From Anaspis maculata (lineage: Eukaryota > Arthropoda > Insecta > Coleoptera > Scraptiidae): a stretch of DNA of 64,000 nucleotides. The DNA is taken from the NCBI GenBank assembly GCA_949128115.1, contig OX421963.1, forward strand, positions 91,893,602 to 91,957,601, given 5' to 3'. The stretch's first letter is position 1. Each line of letters starts with the position of its first letter. The notes beneath the pieces are model-generated. The model searched no databases, was not told the DNA's origin, and saw nothing but the letters and a program-made list of their open reading frames with translations. Shown here in pieces: positions 10,761 to 21,304 of this stretch. Position numbers and translations under genes: made by a program.

Positions 10761-11353
10761 TGAAAAAGATCATTTTTTATATTTTAAAAGCAATCTAAAT
10801 TTGAAAGACTGGTTTTTGATGGGATTCTTGATTTTTTTGCGATAATTCGGTGCACCGCTCGCTTCAAAGATGCTCAAGCATAACAACAGCCACAGGCAGG
10901 CTTGGTCAGAAAATAGCGGTGTTTTTTGAGAAAAAATTGAAATATATGAAAAAATGATAGTATTGATGAATCTGGGTAGTCAAAGAAGCGGTGTTTTTCA
11001 AGAAATAATTAAAAATTGTGATTTTTTTTTTGAAAATTTCAAATACATACACTTTTTTTTTATAAACCCATTTAAAATTACCCTTATTTATGTAATTATC
11101 ATTTATCGACTGGTTTTTATAAAATCTATGTTTTCAGAAGAACACGAAAATGACGTTTCAATTTGAATGTAATTTTCTCCCGGTCGTAGGATATTTAGTG
11201 TACGTAACTCGCCGTAAAGTGTCACACGTACGTTCATTCGTGTGATTTCTGCACTCGACCTAACTTACACACTCATGTGTAATGTATCACTTTCCGTACT
11301 TGTTACGTAATGTACTATTGGTTGAAATCCGTTCAGCACTCCAAAGCTATTTA
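10761..11353. other. Unannotated AT-rich interval
   Basis: T- and A-rich sequence. The 70-codon frame at 10954-11166 is Phe/Ile-rich by composition. No feature recognised. Confidence 0.4.
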
Positions 11354-11655
11354 GTAGTGCTGGCAACCGGATCGGTTTTGGAAGCCGGCTCCGAAAACCG
11401 CGGTTTTGGTGATAGCTGAAGACCGGCTTACAGAGCTGGCTTCCGAGACCGGTTTTTCGAGTCGGCTTTCGGAGCCGGTATTCGAAGCCGGCTTCCAAAA
11501 TTTCGAAACAGTTTCCAGTTTGTCGGTTTTCGAATCTGGGTTTCAATACCGGTTTTCGCAGCGGTTTTCAACGCCGGTTTTTGGAGTCGGCTTCCAATAC
11601 CGGTTTTACCGAACGTTATATTGGTTTTCATTTTTCCCGGTTTTTGCCAGCACTA
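11354..11655 (-). repeat. CCGG module with TAGTGCTGGC inverted ends
   Basis: Bounded by TAGTGCTGGCAA and TTGCCAGCACTA. The interior is built of degenerate units of about 18-24 bp rich in CCGGTTTTCG / GAAGCCGGCTTCC. Related modules lie at 27675-27802, 30333-30591, 34049-34186 and 37051-37309. It adjoins the TTCGACTT-type array in inverted orientation. Confidence 0.7.
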
Positions 11656-11689
11656 ATCAAAATTGAAGACTGTCATGTTTGAAGTCACT

Positions 11690-12000
11690 ATTCCGAACTA
11701 ACAAAGGTCAAGTTCTTCGTGGTAAAGTCGAAATTTTTCGTGTTTGAAGTCGGATTTTTGTTGTTATCGAAATTTTAGTGTGTGTCGAAATTTCGTGGTC
11801 CAAATCCAGTTTTCTAAAAGTCATTCTCTAAAATTCTAAGAAAAAAGTGAAGCGTTATGGATTTGAAGTTCGAGATTAAGTCAAAGTTTCTCGTGTTCAT
11901 TGTCAAAAATAGTTGAAATTTTTTCAAAGTAACTTCAAACCTATTTTGATCGTGTCAAAATGATTCAAAAAATGTGAAGAAAAATAACTGTCAAATTATT
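11690..12000 (-). repeat. Start of inverted TTCGACTT-type degenerate array
   Basis: Repeated GTCGAAATTTTTCGTGTTTGAAG-like units (AAGTCGAAATTTTTCGTG, GTGTCGAAATTTCGTGG). The array resumes at 16350 beyond the inserted LINE and a related array. It is the reverse complement of the arrays at 27803 and 34187. Confidence 0.65.
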
Positions 12001-12039
12001 GAATCTTTTCGAATTTGGATAACGGAATGATTTGAGACG

Positions 12040-14271
12040 AAATGCTCGGGAGTCAAGACTGGTCTGTTCTGGACTCGGTCGCCGATGTTGACAGCGCCTG
12101 TTCACTATTTTACAAAGTTTTGTACGACATTTTTGATTTAACCGTTCCCAAATTAAAAATCAGATCCAGCCACTATTTTCCACCTTGGTTTAATTCTGAA
12201 TTAATTAACGCGATCCGCAAGAAAAAATCGCTATTCAGAAAATATAAAAAACAGAAAACTCATCACCACCACGAATTGTACAAACAACAGCGGTCTCTTG
12301 TGAAAAGACTTACGTCACGTGCTTACAATGACTACATCGTTGACATTGAGGATGGTATAATTTCTGATCCTTCAAGATTCTGGTCTTTCATACATAGGAA
12401 GAGAAATAACACTCGTATACCTGGACTTATGATGTTCAACGATGTTGAACTTTCCTCACCTCAAGCCATAGTAGACTCGTTTGCAGACTATTTTTCTTCC
12501 GTTTATACTGATTCCGACTCATCCGGTACACAAACTCCCACTGATAACTTTTCCTTCTGTTCGACTGTCTCTATTCATTACTTATCTAGCGACGAGATCC
12601 ACCGAACTTTGAAGCGTTCGAAGAATACTCTAACGGCCGGAGTCGACGGGATTCCTAGTTTTTTGTTGAGGGACTGCGCATATGTGCTTAGCAAGCCTTT
12701 GGAAAGAATTTACAATTTAATATTGCAGCATTCCATATTCCCTTCTGTGTGGAAGAGGTCATTTGTCACACCTATTTTCAAGAAAGGCGACAACACAGAT
12801 GTTGGAAACTATAGACCGATCTCGCTATTATGCAACTTTTCCAAGGTGTTTGAATCAATGCTATACAGTCAAATATATTCCTCCGTCAAACACCACATTT
12901 CACCGCACCAACACGGTTTCACGGAGAAGAGATCTACCACCTCTAACCTAGCCGCTTTCAAACAGTATGTTGCAGAGGTGGTTGATGATGGGGGTCAGGT
13001 TGATGTTGTCTATACAGACTTTCAGAAAGCTTTTGACCAAATAGACCACTATATCCTTCTCAACAAACTTCGATCTTGGGGTTTTTCTCCAGAACTGCTT
13101 TCGTTGTTCACTTCTTATCTTTTGGGAAGAGAGCAATCCGTGAGATATCGCAACCACACTTCCAAAATTTTCACGCCGACTTCTGGAGTTCCTCAAGGCT
13201 CCAATCTTGGGCCTTTGCTGTTTTTATTATTTATCAATGACATCGTTAACTATGTTTCCTCTGACAAGCTCCTCTTTGCTGATGATCTAAAGTTATTCCG
13301 TAGAGTGGACTCAGTATCTGACTGTGCCCTGTTGCAGAGAGACATTGTATCTGTGGTTGAATGGTGTTCCAATAACCGTCTTTTTCTCAATGTTAACAAG
13401 TGTACAGTCATGACATTCACCAAAAGACATTCCTACGTCGTTTATCCTTATAACATCAGTGGTATAACTTTGGAACACGCCGAGTCTGTGAAGGATTTGG
13501 GCATCATTTTTGATCCAAAACTAGACTTTTCAAATCACAGAGCTGAGATTGTCAGTAAGTCTTACAAAATGTATGGAATGATTTACAGGAATTGCCGGGA
13601 ATTTACCAACAGTGAGTCTCTGAAGAAACTGTATTTTGCTTTGATTCGATCCCGGTTGGAGTACGGTTCGATCATTTGGTACCCTTACTATAAAGTCCAT
13701 ATTCATTGTATTGAGCGGGTCCAGCGACGGTTTTTGAAGTTCCTGTGCTTCTTGTTTGATGGCGTCTATCCTGCGAGGGGTATTGAATACAGTCTGCTGC
13801 TGTCTAGATTTGGCTTTGTTTCCTTGGAAACTCGCCGCTCTATTTTGGCCATTAAGTTATTACATAACATCTTGCTCAATAAATTGGACTGTTCATATCT
13901 ATTGTCAAAAATTAATTTTTATGTTCCACGTGCCAACTCCAGGCAGTGTGTTACTTTTTATAACCAGGCCTCCAGAACCAACCTCCTTTTCAACTCTCCC
14001 GTCTCAATTTTATGCTGTGAATTCAATAAGATTGCCCGACAGTGCGATATCAATTTTCATTCTTTACGTTTTATTGTTTCTAGCATTCACGACTCACACG
14101 GCATTGATGTTGGGCAGTGATGGATGCGCTGACATGTTTTGCAGAATGTACCTCATTTTAATTTATCTGCTATTTTCTGTCCTCCTCTTTTTCTTTTTTT
14201 TGTGAAATATGAGTATTGTTTTTATATTTTTTCCTTCGCATAGGGTGTAACACCTTTTGGAAATAAAGTAT

Positions 14272-14302
<31 letters not shown>
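12040..14302 (+). mobile_element. Jockey-like non-LTR retrotransposon, 5'-truncated
   Basis: Contains one long RT frame (12042-14120), a short 3' UTR, an AATAAA signal at about 14262 and a (TTTA)n tail of about 40 bp. Both flanks are tandem-array sequence, so it inserted into the array. The endonuclease half is missing, which is typical of incomplete target-primed reverse transcription. The exact 5' junction was not resolved; an ATGATT on both sides (about 12028 and 14305) is only a weak candidate target duplication. Confidence 0.85.
12042..14120 (+). CDS. Reverse transcriptase of a Jockey-like LINE (ORF2 C-terminal part)
   Basis: 692 codons with no internal stop. RT signatures run in order: FKKGD and NYRPISLL (about residues 245-258), TDFQKAFDQID (about 325-335), GVPQGSNLGPLL (about 381-392) and FADDLKLF (about 411-418, the catalytic DD pair). 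A long C-terminal tail is typical of Jockey-clade ORF2 proteins. The APE endonuclease that normally precedes RT by about 250 residues is absent, and so is ORF1, so this copy could not move by itself. The upstream part (DWSVLDSV...DVDS...PPWFN) is the usual endonuclease-RT linker, so the first Met is probably internal to the original protein. The intact frame suggests a fairly young insertion. Clade by motif recognition only. Confidence 0.85.
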   Translation: MLGSQDWSVLDSVADVDSACSLFYKVLYDIFDLTVPKLKIRSSHYFPPWFNSELINAIRKKKSLFRKYKKQKTHHHHELYKQQRSLVKRLTSRAYNDYIVDIEDGIISDPSRFWSFIHRKRNNTRIPGLMMFNDVELSSPQAIVDSFADYFSSVYTDSDSSGTQTPTDNFSFCSTVSIHYLSSDEIHRTLKRSKNTLTAGVDGIPSFLLRDCAYVLSKPLERIYNLILQHSIFPSVWKRSFVTPIFKKGDNTDVGNYRPISLLCNFSKVFESMLYSQIYSSVKHHISPHQHGFTEKRSTTSNLAAFKQYVAEVVDDGGQVDVVYTDFQKAFDQIDHYILLNKLRSWGFSPELLSLFTSYLLGREQSVRYRNHTSKIFTPTSGVPQGSNLGPLLFLLFINDIVNYVSSDKLLFADDLKLFRRVDSVSDCALLQRDIVSVVEWCSNNRLFLNVNKCTVMTFTKRHSYVVYPYNISGITLEHAESVKDLGIIFDPKLDFSNHRAEIVSKSYKMYGMIYRNCREFTNSESLKKLYFALIRSRLEYGSIIWYPYYKVHIHCIERVQRRFLKFLCFLFDGVYPARGIEYSLLLSRFGFVSLETRRSILAIKLLHNILLNKLDCSYLLSKINFYVPRANSRQCVTFYNQASRTNLLFNSPVSILCCEFNKIARQCDINFHSLRFIVSSIHDSHGIDVGQ

Positions 14303-14303
<1 letters not shown>

Positions 14304-16345
14304 GATGATTCTAAAAATGTCAAAATTATTAAAAAAATGTTAGTGGTCGAAATATCTTCAAATATTTAAAAAAAAGTTGAAAATAATCTCGTAATGTCTG
14401 GATATTTCCAAAAATGCCTCATAATATTGTATACCTCGGTGCTTCGCACCTCGTTTGTAACTACTTGCAATGTTGCTACTTGCAACTCGTTAATCGCCCT
14501 TTTCTGGCTGTATTCCTCGGTGCTTCGCACCTCGGTTTCGCGCCACGAATAACAACAAAATTTTCCGCTCGAGCAACTGTGCAGTACCTTCAACCAATTT
14601 CACAGCTTTTTCCATTAGAGCAAATATCAAAAAAATGTGGTGTGTTAGTAGCAATGGCACGATGCCAACTCGACGTCAACCTCAGTAAAATGCCAAAATA
14701 ATTACGAAAAAACACAATAAATAAAAAAATGTCATCATGATTACAAAAATGTCGAAATTATCCTGACAAAATGTTGAAATAATTGAAAAAAAAACATCAA
14801 AATGACTACAATAATGTCGAAATTATAAGAAAAATGCAACAATGATTTCAAAAATGTTCAAGTGATTCCAAACAAGTGAATCTGCCCTCACGTGCGTGAG
14901 TCTCAATAGCGCATTTTCTTAGTTCCAGGACTGTCCTTGATAGGAATGAAGTCCAGCTTGAAAATTAAATGTTCATACGAGACAAGAGTAAGTTTCGCGT
15001 TTCATGACAATCGTTCCACTAATGGAAAATTCCAATATGGCGGCCAAGATGGCGGCGAAATCATGAAATTTAGCTTGAAAATGAGAATGATCATACAAGA
15101 CAAGAGTAACTCCCAAGTTTCATGGAAATCGTTCCACTAGTAAGAAATTTCAAGATGGCGGCGCAACCATGGAATCCAATCTGCCCACTGGCCACCCACG
15201 AGGACCTGAGCTATCCATTGCAGAAAGTTTCAGGGCTCTAGATTCATTCCACGAGGAGGAGTTCAACTTCTTAGAAGTGCACAGTAAATATCTGTTTTTT
15301 GATAATAGTAATGATAACTATGACATGGATAAAAAAAATAGCCATTGGCCACTTTTGGGGACTTCAGTTATCTATCAAGAAAAGTTCTAAAGCTCTAGCT
15401 TTATTCCTCGAGGAGGAGTATAACTTCTTATTTCTACACGGACAGACAGACAGACAGACGGATGGACAGACAGACAAACCGGCCATATAAGCGTCATTTT
15501 CTTACGAAAATGCGCTAAAAATGTCAAAATTGAACAATGATTCCAAAAATGTTGGAATGATTCAAAAAAATGTCAAACCAATTGCAAGAACTGTCTAAAT
15601 AGTTCCACAAAATATCAGTTAGCTCAAAAAATGTCAAAATAGGTAGAGAAAGGTCAAAGTAACTCAAAAACCATCCTTTTTTGAACATGCCGAAATAATC
15701 TCAAAACGCTGCCAGTGTCATGGGAACCTTCCCCCACACCCATTCGATGGAAGAGATTTTTTACATTTTATAGTTTATTTATATAAAATTGTTATATACC
15801 TACCTTTATTATGTACAATGTTTTATTATATATATATATATTTTATTTTGAAGAAAAAATCACGATCTCAAAAATGTCAAAATAATTGTCAAATCAATCC
15901 TTTCCGGATTTGATTTCTGAACGAAGAAAAAAGGTCATAATTATTACAAAAAGTGTCCAAATAAATCCAAAAAAAGTTTGAATAATTCCAAGAAATGCCG
16001 AAATTATCCAAAAAATGTCATAATAATCCAAAAATGTTGAAGAATTCCGAATAATGTCAAACTAATTCCGTAGTGTCTAAATTGTTCCACAAAGCTTCAA
16101 ATTAGTTCCGAAAAATGTTGAAATGCTTTTGAAATGCCAAAAAGGTGCCAAAAATTCCAAAATACATAGTTTTGAAAATGTTGAAATAGCTCCAAAGCTA
16201 TCAGACTGATTGTAAACATGTCAGAAAATCCAAAACGCCAAATTATTTATATTCCAAGGATTTGGATGTCGAAATGATTTGGAAAAAATGTTGAAATGCT
16301 TCCGAAAAATGTCAAAAAAAATTCACCAAATGTCTTGAGTTGAAG
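14303..16345. repeat. Degenerate AATGTCAAAATGATTCCAAA array
   Basis: About 2 kb of imperfect units of roughly 20-24 bp on the theme AAAATGTCAAAATGATTCCA. It is interrupted by the dispersed repeat at 14871-15520 and by an AT-rich patch with (TA)n at about 15826-15842. A few TTCGCACCTCGG units occur at 14440-14540. No coding potential. Confidence 0.65.
14871..15520 (+). repeat. Dispersed CCGCCATCTTGGC / (GACA)n repeat, inverted partner of 4624-5700
   Basis: It begins with the hairpin module (inverted copy at 14871-14918) and passes through GGCGGCCAAGATGGCGGCG and GAGGAGTTCAACTTCTTAG blocks. It ends with a (GACA)n microsatellite (15440-15476) and CCGGCCATATAAGCGTCATTT. It is shorter than the 4.6-kb copy because it has fewer internal units. 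Confidence 0.7.
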
Positions 16346-16349
16346 TTTT

Positions 16350-18490
16350 CGTGTTGGATCTTCTGTGTCCAAGGTCAAACTTTTTGGTGTTCAAAATCGA
16401 GATTTCGTAGTTTATGTCGAATTTTTGAACCTTGAAGACTCAAAGTTGAGTCCAAGGCCCATATTCATGGTCAGATCTCAAATATAAGGTGGTCTTGAGA
16501 CCATGCTTATTCAGACAGAGGCTTGAGCTGAGATGATTTTATACGTATAACAATCATCCTGTAAATATTGTACCTATTTTATGATCAAAAACAACTACAT
16601 CTTTTTATATTTCTTGTCTTACATCTCATTATTGTGTTTGATGAAAATTGGCTCATAAAAATTGAACAAGGTCGTCTCAAGACATAAGATCTGACGATGA
16701 ATACGGGCCCAAGAGTCGGACTAAAACTAAACTTTTCTTGTTCCAAGTCGAAATTTTCATGTTCAAAGCCGAAATTACGTGTTTGAAGTCAAAATATCGA
16801 TATTGAGGTCAAGTTTTTCGAGATCAACATCGAAGGCTTCTGCACCTGAAGTCAAAATTTCAAATGAAATGGAGTTTTATTTTGTTCGAGTAGAATTTTC
16901 ATGTTTGAAGTCGGAAGTTTTTCGTTTCAAGAGTCAAATCTTTGCAATAAAAGACGAAGTTGTTTGTCTTTTCTTACCTTCAAGCCGAAATTTCGAGTTG
17001 AAAGTTGGAGTTTTTCGTATTCAAAGTCCAGATTTCTCCAGAAGTCTCCAGATTCGAGTCGAAGTTTTCCGTGTTCAGAGTCAGAATTTCAAGATAAAGT
17101 TGAAGGTTTTTCCGTCTGAAGTCGAAGTGTTTTGTTTCAAGCTCAATTTTTCTATTTGAAGTCGAGATTCTTCGTATTTATGGTCAACTTTTCGCAATAA
17201 AGGTCGAAGATGTTTGAGTTTTTCCAAGTTGAAACTGAAATCATGACTTGAGTCGAAGTTCTTATTTCAATTTTGAGATCAGAGTTGAAATCTTTTGTGT
17301 TTGAAATTTTGATATTACAATAGTTACGTGGAAGTTTCAATGTTCGTTTCAATCAATTTTCAAGTTTCATTTCATGTGAAAATTTTGAAATAAAATAAGA
17401 AGCTTTTCGTGTTGAAAGTTGAATATCTTTTGTGTTTTGAAGCGAAATTCCGTGGTTCACATGGTTCAGAAAGTTGAGTCGCGGGGTCCGTCAAGTCAGG
17501 TCTTCTCCTTCAAAGTTGAAATTTCGTGTATCAAGTCGAAGTTTCAAGGTTAAGGTCGAATTTTTTGTGTTCAAAGTCAGAATTTCGAGATAGAAGTCAG
17601 AGTTTTTTGTGGTTGAAGGCACAATTTCAAGATAAGAGTCATAATCTTTTGTGTGTTTGGAGTGGATGTTTCCATGTTTCATGTTTGGAGTCTTGAGGAT
17701 TTTCATTTCAAAAGTCACATTTTCGCAATGAGAGTCAAAGTTGTTTGTCGTTTCCAAGTCGAAATGTCAAGCTAAAAGTCGAAGTTTATTTTGTGTTCCA
17801 AGTCGAAATTGCGACAAAATTTTTTCGTTTTTGGTGTTCAAGTTTTCTTGTAAAAGTCGTAGTTTTTCGTATTTAATCAAGGCCAAAATTCGTGGATAAG
17901 TTGAAATTTTGAGCATCGACAGTCGAAGTTTTTCATGCGAAAACTCGTGTTAAAAGTCAAAATTTTGTTATTGAAGTCGAATATCGAAGCTTTGATTGAA
18001 GTTTCTTGTGCTTAAATCAAAATTTCGCAATAGAAGTCAAAGTTTGTCGGTTTTTAAGTTGAAATCCAAAGATAAAAGTCGAAACTTTCCGTGTTAGATC
18101 TTTCGTATTCGAAGTCGAAGTTTTTTTATGTTGAAAGTCGAAAATTCGCGTTTGAAGTCGAATATTCGAGATTAATTCAAGTTTTCCGTGTTTAAAATCC
18201 AAATTTCGCATTGAAGTAAAAATTTGTCGGTTTTTAAGTCTAAACTCTAAGATAAAACTCGAAGATTTTAAAGTCACTACTTCGAAGTTTTTAAATGAAG
18301 TTTTTCGCGTTTGAAGTCAGACTTTTGCAATAGAAGTCTTCGTGTTCGAAGTGGAATTTTCTAAATAACACAATAATAATAAGTCAAGTTTTTCGTTTAA
18401 AGTTGAAATTTTGCAATAAAAGTCGAAGTTTGTCGGTTTTGAAATCGAAATTTCGAGCTGAAAGTCGAAATTGTCGTTGATCCGATCGAC
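16350..18490 (-). repeat. TTCGACTT-type degenerate array, minus orientation
   Basis: About 2.1 kb of units such as AAGTCGAAATTTCGTGTTTG and GTCGAAGTTTTTCGTGTT, roughly 20-30 bp each and strongly diverged. These are reverse complements of the units at 27.8-30.3 and 34.2-37.0 kb. Ser/Phe- and Lys/Asn-rich open frames here are translations of the repeat. A gap at about 16440-16700 (TCAAGACCACCTTATA type) breaks the pattern. Confidence 0.75.
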
Positions 18491-19507
18491 TTGAAATTTG
18501 GTCTGCAGACATGGTTTTCTGTGGAATGAGCCCATTACTTTTTTGCTGTCATCTATCAGCCAGAAGTCTGTCAGGCACTCGAGAGGACCTCTCGCCCGTG
18601 TTTTGACCAGGACGATTTGCTTTTGATGCAGGACTCCACTCAAAAATTCAGTCCTGCTCGGGGATAGACTTTTGTTTCGAAAAATTACAACTGACATCGA
18701 AAGAAGACTGGATTGGGCGTCGTGTAGACCCCATTTTCAAAATTGACACGGTTTCGGTTTCCCGACGGCAATTTTCTCAAAATGAAACTTGCGCATTCCG
18801 TGAATTTAAAAAAAAACTGCAGTGCAATGTTTGACATGCGGTGAGCCCCATAAAATATTCATGTTAAGTGCAGACATGCTGGGAATAAAAGTTGCAGAAA
18901 TTAAAATGATTTTTTGAGGGAAAATTTTCGAAATCGGGCCCACGGTTTCCGAGTTTTTGTTTCTGGAAAAGCTGCAAATTTTACAACTTTTTATCCCGTG
19001 AACAGATTTTCACCTTTTTTTTTAAAACAAAAGGTAACTGGCTCCTTACATTTTCCAACAATTGTTTTTTTCAATTCTCTGGGAATTTGCCTGTTGCAAA
19101 TGTAAAACGGGCCTGGGTTATCGAGACCAGACTTGAATGATGGAGCTTGAAGTGAAGCCTCAATCGACGATTTTTACAATAAGATTATTTGGAATAAGAT
19201 TTGAGGTTCTCTCTAAAAATTCAAAATTTGACAAAATCGACAAATTCTTGCAAATTATTTTTAATCTTTCTCTCTGATATTAACTTCCCACCCGAAGGGA
19301 CGTTGCGTACTAAAATTTTTCACAGGTTCCTGGAAACTAATCGGGAAGGTTTTGGGGTAACACAATCGATTTTTACAAAAAAAAAGCTGTGAAGCTTTTG
19401 TCTAACTTATCAAAAGTTTCAGTGGCTCATTTGATCCAATAAGGCAGACCGTCTCCATGAATTCTCAGCCAAGAATTTTCCTAGATAATTCACTATTAGC
19501 AGTATTA
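18491..19507. other. Unannotated interval with one dispersed repeat
   Basis: No gene recognised. The stretch about 19303-19385 (CCTGGAAACTAATCGGGAAG, then TTTTGGGGTAACACAATCGA) is similar to about 25265-25340, so at least that part is a dispersed repeat. Confidence 0.4.
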
Positions 19508-19514
19508 GCGGCGT
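19508..19514 (+). repeat. Left 7-bp target-site duplication (GCGGCGT)
   Basis: GCGGCGT immediately precedes the left terminal inverted repeat and is repeated directly after the right one at 24020-24026. Confidence 0.75.
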
Positions 19515-20837
19515 CACAGACTACCAATACAGACGGTCAACTGCATCTTACAAAGATCACCAGTAGGTGCCGCGGCGTGTTACGCTCGTGAAAACTGAGA
19601 ATCGGTGCGCCGCAGCAGTCACATGCTATCGCACAGTTATCGGGCTTCAATGCCGGAGCAGACACTGCAGGGTAATAAAAATCGGCGAGCAGCGACATGT
19701 TTATAAACATCGCCAATTCAACAACTATAAATACAAGCACCAGGCACCAGCTTCACCTGTGTGATGAAGATAAATCCATGTTCTTTTGATAAATCCATGT
19801 TCCCTAGCGGTGCTAGGTAGGTAATTTTGGTCACAATTTCCGAATTTTGTTTGGATGAGATAAAATGGTTATAACGAGTGATCGAATACATTTCTCCTCC
19901 GGTCACCTATGATTCCTGAAAATCTGGCGAAAAACCGTGGCTACCAAGAAGACCACTTGAGGCCTACTTTGAGGAGAAAATTCGATCACTCTAAAGTTAA
20001 TATTACATTTTCTGGAAACTATTTTTTCTATGTTCATCTATGTCCGTTTTGAACTTTTGATTGATGTTCATCTTATTTTCGATGGGAAATACGACTTATT
20101 CATTTGATTAAAATTAAAGCAATAGCCGATTTGCATCTTAATACGTTCTGGAACGTAGCTATAGGTACCATCTAAGCTTTTCATCGGAATTTTACCAACA
20201 ATATTCAAAACAATAAGGTGTAAAATTTTGAAAGTGCAATGTTTTGAACAATATTCGAGAAAATTGGGACAATTTTAAATTGCTATGATAAACTGACATG
20301 TGGTGTACTAGCCACGCACTAGGACGTCAGCCGAAAATCGATTTTTTTTATTTAATTCAATCAATAAAGTCCAATTTTTCATTTGAAAAAATATATTTTC
20401 ATCTTCTTTTTACTCTTCTGCGTGAATGAGCAGAAATCAGTTTAGAAGCAACAGAACAATAACTTGATCACAGGCTGTATCTACGACGGAATTCTGTGAC
20501 ATAATTAACATTACTTGCCTCTAACTAAAAAAAAAATATATATAAATAGGTAAACAATATATCACGTAAATATCGTAACGTTAGGGTCAGTTCTTTGTGG
20601 AGGCATTGTTGTAGAAATAAATAATAATAAAATACACTTTTATTTCGTACATCGAAAAACAGAAACTTTTCAAATTCTCCGGACTCTGAAATTTTGAAAT
20701 AGAATCCAAATAATCAATGTATTACTTTGAATAGAAATAATATCAAAATCAATTCATGAGCTATCAAACATTTTAATCATTTTCCATCTGAATTAATGTT
20801 GACCAATCCTGAAATTCCTCAATTAATATTTTGCCCT

Positions 20838-21250
20838 TCCAGAAATTCACAAACCACATAATCCAATGAAGGTCTGTTGTTTCTTTTAAAATTCTCGTGT
20901 CTATGAACTATCAAAACTCCTCAATAGAATTTTACCAGATATCTTGAATTTTAAACTAAATTTCAGTGTCAAAAACACAACAGAGTTGATCAACAAAATT
21001 AAAAACATTACTCCACCACTAAATTCATTTCTGATTTCTTCTGATGTCACAAATTTATTCCCATCCGTTCCAATTACAGAATGTCTACTTTTGATAAAAA
21101 ATATGCTTTTCAATTCCTCTCTTTCTGAAAATTTTTCAGATAGCTTGTACTCTCTTTTAGAAATAGCTGTTAGAAACCCCTCACTTTGACAAACACCAAT
21201 TTCTACACATTTATTGCTTTGAAGATGACTTTTTATCCCAAATTGTAAGG
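20838..21250 (+). pseudogene. Decayed Penelope-like reverse-transcriptase remnant
   Basis: Plus-strand translation in broken frames gives PEIHKP..NP, then SRVYELSKLLNRILPDIL, then the open stretch 20944-21189 with LINKIKNI, PPLNSFLISSDVTNLFPSVP and NPSL. The order (P-x-IHK-P, N-S-R-x-Y-x-LSK, then S-x-DV-x-NLF-x-x-VP with the first catalytic Asp) matches RT of Penelope-like elements. Stops and shifts follow after NPSL, and the YxDD part is not recognisable. It is a dead fragment within the 4.5-kb transposon. Reading rests on motif recognition; a group of related non-LTR RTs cannot be excluded. Confidence 0.5.
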
Positions 21251-21304
21251 CCAAAACGCGTCGCAATATACTTTTTCAATTTACGTGAAGAGACAGATTT
21301 ATTT

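Noticed and set aside
13756..14205. 149-codon frame overlapping the LINE
   Set aside because: Out-of-frame shadow of the RT reading frame.
12028..14310. ATGATT as target duplication of the Jockey-like LINE
   Set aside because: Only 6 bp, and ATGATT is a common word of the surrounding array, so it could be chance. The 5' junction is unresolved.
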